Positions 15,507 to 16,527 of a stretch of DNA of 16,527 nucleotides are shown piece after piece (the stretch's first letter is position 1; the number at the start of each line of letters is the position of its first letter). The notes under the pieces are model-generated. The model saw only the letters and a list, made by a program, of their open reading frames with translations, ran no database searches and was not told the origin of the DNA. The DNA is from Bacteroidales bacterium UBA7574 (GTDB lineage Bacteria > Bacteroidota > Bacteroidia > Bacteroidales > Paludibacteraceae), in the NCBI GenBank assembly GCA_002479035.1, contig DLLA01000033.1, forward strand, positions 1,996-18,522, in the 5' to 3' direction. The position numbers and the translations under genes were made by a program.

Positions 15507-16139
15507 TTATTTTTCCCATTTCGACGGGTGTCTTTGCCATACCTGTATGGCTTTTTGCTGGTCTTTGTTGATAATATCCATCTCCTCTGCCAATCGGAGC
15601 ATAGTGGGGAAGTTGGTCAATGAGGTCAGTTCCACACCTGCTTTTTCAAATTTGCGTTTGGTGGCGGCAAAACCGTAGTCGAATATCGTTACGATACCCG
15701 CCACCTTGCAGCCGTTGTTGCGTATCGCGTCTATCACTTTCAGGCAGTTGTCGCCAACAATCACTTGGTTCTCAATGATTACCACACTTTGTCTCGGACG
15801 CAGGTCGCCCTCTATCTGGTTCTCCAAACCGTGGTCTTTCGGCGTGGGGTGTACATACACAAACGGCAGCCCCAACTGCTCAGCCACCAATACACCGTGC
15901 GCAATGGCGTTGGTTGCCACACCTGCCACCACGTCCACATCAGGGTATCTCTCGGCTATCGTGCGTGCCAACTCAAGCCGTATGAAGTCACGCATCTTCG
16001 GATACGACAGCACTTTGCGGTCGTCGCAGTACAACGGGGCAACCCAACCGTTAGCCCATGTAAACGGGTTCAGCGGTTGGAACTTTATTGCTTTCATCTG
16101 CAGCAACTTAGCCGCTGTCATCTCTTGTAAGGTATCCAT
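15507..16139 (-). CDS. pyrE: Orotate phosphoribosyltransferase-like protein with an altered PRPP loop
   Basis: At 210 aa the protein aligns by eye over its whole length with bacterial PyrE: PFTWANG (25-31), YCDDRKVLSYP (37-47), GVATNAIAHG (73-82), PFVYVHPTPKDHGLENQIEG (92-111) and a C-terminal helix ending HPSKWEK. However, the PRPP-binding signature, usually close to VVVIEDLISTGGSS, reads VVIIENQVIVGDN at 119-131, losing the second acidic residue and the Ser/Thr-Gly residues that hold the 5-phosphate. Other usual positions also differ: SG to NG at 30, KSP to VAP at 33-35, YVR to YVH at 97. The frame is intact on both sides, so this is substitution, not a frameshift. It may be an inactive or repurposed paralogue, so the symbol shows homology only. 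It is the first gene of the operon, about 30 nt after its promoter. Confidence 0.82.
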   Translation of the reverse strand: MDTLQEMTAAKLLQMKAIKFQPLNPFTWANGWVAPLYCDDRKVLSYPKMRDFIRLELARTIAERYPDVDVVAGVATNAIAHGVLVAEQLGLPFVYVHPTPKDHGLENQIEGDLRPRQSVVIIENQVIVGDNCLKVIDAIRNNGCKVAGIVTIFDYGFAATKRKFEKAGVELTSLTNFPTMLRLAEEMDIINKDQQKAIQVWQRHPSKWEK

Positions 16140-16173
16140 ATCGTCTGATTAGCCAAATATAACTAAAACCGTA

Positions 16174-16205
16174 CAAAGGTACTACTATTTCTTCGAATAT
16201 ACAAA
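16174..16205 (-). promoter_or_regulatory. Promoter of the six-gene pyrE-like to U32 operon
   Basis: On the minus strand TACCTTTG (16181-16174) is preceded by TTTG (16205-16202) with a 20-nt spacer, the Bacteroidetes promoter pattern. The expected start is near 16167-16170, leaving a leader of about 30 nt before the ATG at 16139. Confidence 0.8.
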
Positions 16206-16466
16206 TTTGCTCGGATATTTGCCCATCCATATGTACCGTGTATATACCGTAGTTGGCTGTAAGAAGAAAGAGAGGGGAATGTACAATTTACGAATTTACG
16301 AGGTACGATCTTTGCAATTTGGATAGATGTACGATGTACACTGACGCCCATAAGGGCTGATTAAACAATTAAGAATTTGTAAGTTTGAAAATTAACGCCT
16401 TGCGGGCGAGTATTAGATGTCACCTTTCTGAGGCGGTGGCTTGACCATGACTTTCGAAAGACTGTG
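16206..16466. other. Gene-poor region with short repeats and GC-rich micro-hairpins
   Basis: No convincing protein gene lies here. I see a direct repeat TACCGT at 16234 and 16245 (11 bp apart), AATTTACG twice in tandem at 16285-16300, GATGTAC twice in tandem at 16326-16339, and three small GC-rich inverted repeats: GCCC-ATAA-GGGC (16346-16357), CGCC/GGCG (16396-16408) and CACC/GGTG (16421-16438). AT-rich stretches separate them. It may be a leader transcribed from the promoter at 16467-16497, or degenerate interspersed repeats. Confidence 0.5.
16413..16448 (-). CDS. Possible 11-residue leader peptide MVKPPPQKGDI
   Basis: A 12-codon frame, stop included, starts about 13-15 nt after the predicted start of the promoter at 16467-16497. 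It contains three consecutive prolines, a sequence that stalls ribosomes unless EF-P helps, and ends just before the CGCC/GGCG hairpin. A frame this short is easily random, so I list it only because of its place between a promoter and the pyrE-like operon. Confidence 0.2.
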   Translation of the reverse strand: MVKPPPQKGDI

Positions 16467-16497
16467 CAAAGATAATACGGGAACGGGCGTTTTGCAA
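16467..16497 (-). promoter_or_regulatory. Second leftward promoter upstream of the pyrE-like operon
   Basis: TATCTTTG (16474-16467, minus strand) is preceded by TTG (16497-16495) with a 20-nt spacer. Transcription would start near 16460-16463, at the edge of a perfect 10-bp palindrome CTTTCGAAAG (16451-16460). Its transcript would cross the repeat region and could extend into the pyrE-like operon or be a small RNA. Confidence 0.5.
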
Positions 16498-16527
16498 CGA
16501 CAATTGTCAATGAAATGCAAGTGCATA

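Noticed and set aside
15747..15785. Frameshift or sequencing indel as the cause of the odd PRPP loop
   Set aside because: Residues before (VVII) and after (G at 129, then CLKVIDAIR) stay in the family pattern and spacing is unchanged, so no pair of indels is needed.
16163..16351. 62-codon minus-strand frame upstream of the pyrE-like gene
   Set aside because: It runs through the operon promoter and tandem repeats and has no recognisable protein pattern.
16206..16466. CRISPR array, tRNA, 6S RNA or insertion-sequence end in the repeat region
   Set aside because: The repeats are only 6-8 bp with no regular spacers, no cloverleaf could be folded by eye, and no transposase or long terminal inverted repeat is present.

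Overview
The window looks like chromosomal DNA of a Bacteroidales bacterium. I base this on promoters of the Bacteroidetes type (TAnnTTTG at -7 with TTG/TTTG about 19-20 nt upstream), the absence of clear Shine-Dalgarno sequences, and lineage-typical proteins: DUF4857, DUF4270, a half-length GT5 'glycogen synthase', a fused NfnA/NfnB-type flavoprotein and a one-domain archaeal/eukaryotic-type ProS. GC content looks moderately high for the order. The genus cannot be fixed from the sequence alone.

Layout. (1) Positions 2-4049, plus strand: the 3' part of a PcrA/UvrD helicase gene, then an ABC-2 exporter module (ATPase, permease, DUF4857 membrane-anchored protein) and a small unknown membrane protein. 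Two junctions of the module carry the same 7-bp tandem repeat. (2) Positions 4052-7493, minus strand: a promoter, panC-pdxB-proS (pantothenate, pyridoxal phosphate, prolyl-tRNA) and a strong hairpin terminator. A consensus-grade promoter lies inside pdxB in front of proS. (3) Positions 7534-9850, plus strand, divergent from panC: a GT5-like protein without catalytic motifs and a DUF4270 lipoprotein. (4) Positions 9900-16205, minus strand: a tight six-gene operon in the order pyrE-like, SRPBCC, psd, deoC, fused nfnAB-like, U32 tRNA/rRNA hydroxylase-like. (5) Positions 16206-16527: a gene-poor repeat-containing region with a second leftward promoter and a 12-codon mini-ORF.

How the genes fit together. 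The panC and pyrE operons are mainly cofactor, nucleotide, phospholipid and RNA-modification housekeeping. Successive genes often overlap by one base (TAATG/TGATG), which suggests translational coupling. The most notable anomaly is the PyrE-like protein. Its PRPP-binding loop and several other active-site positions are replaced although the reading frame is intact. The GT5-like protein is also missing its sugar-nucleotide motifs. I found no CRISPR array, tRNA, rRNA, transposase or phage gene, and nothing I could firmly call a new defence or mobile system.
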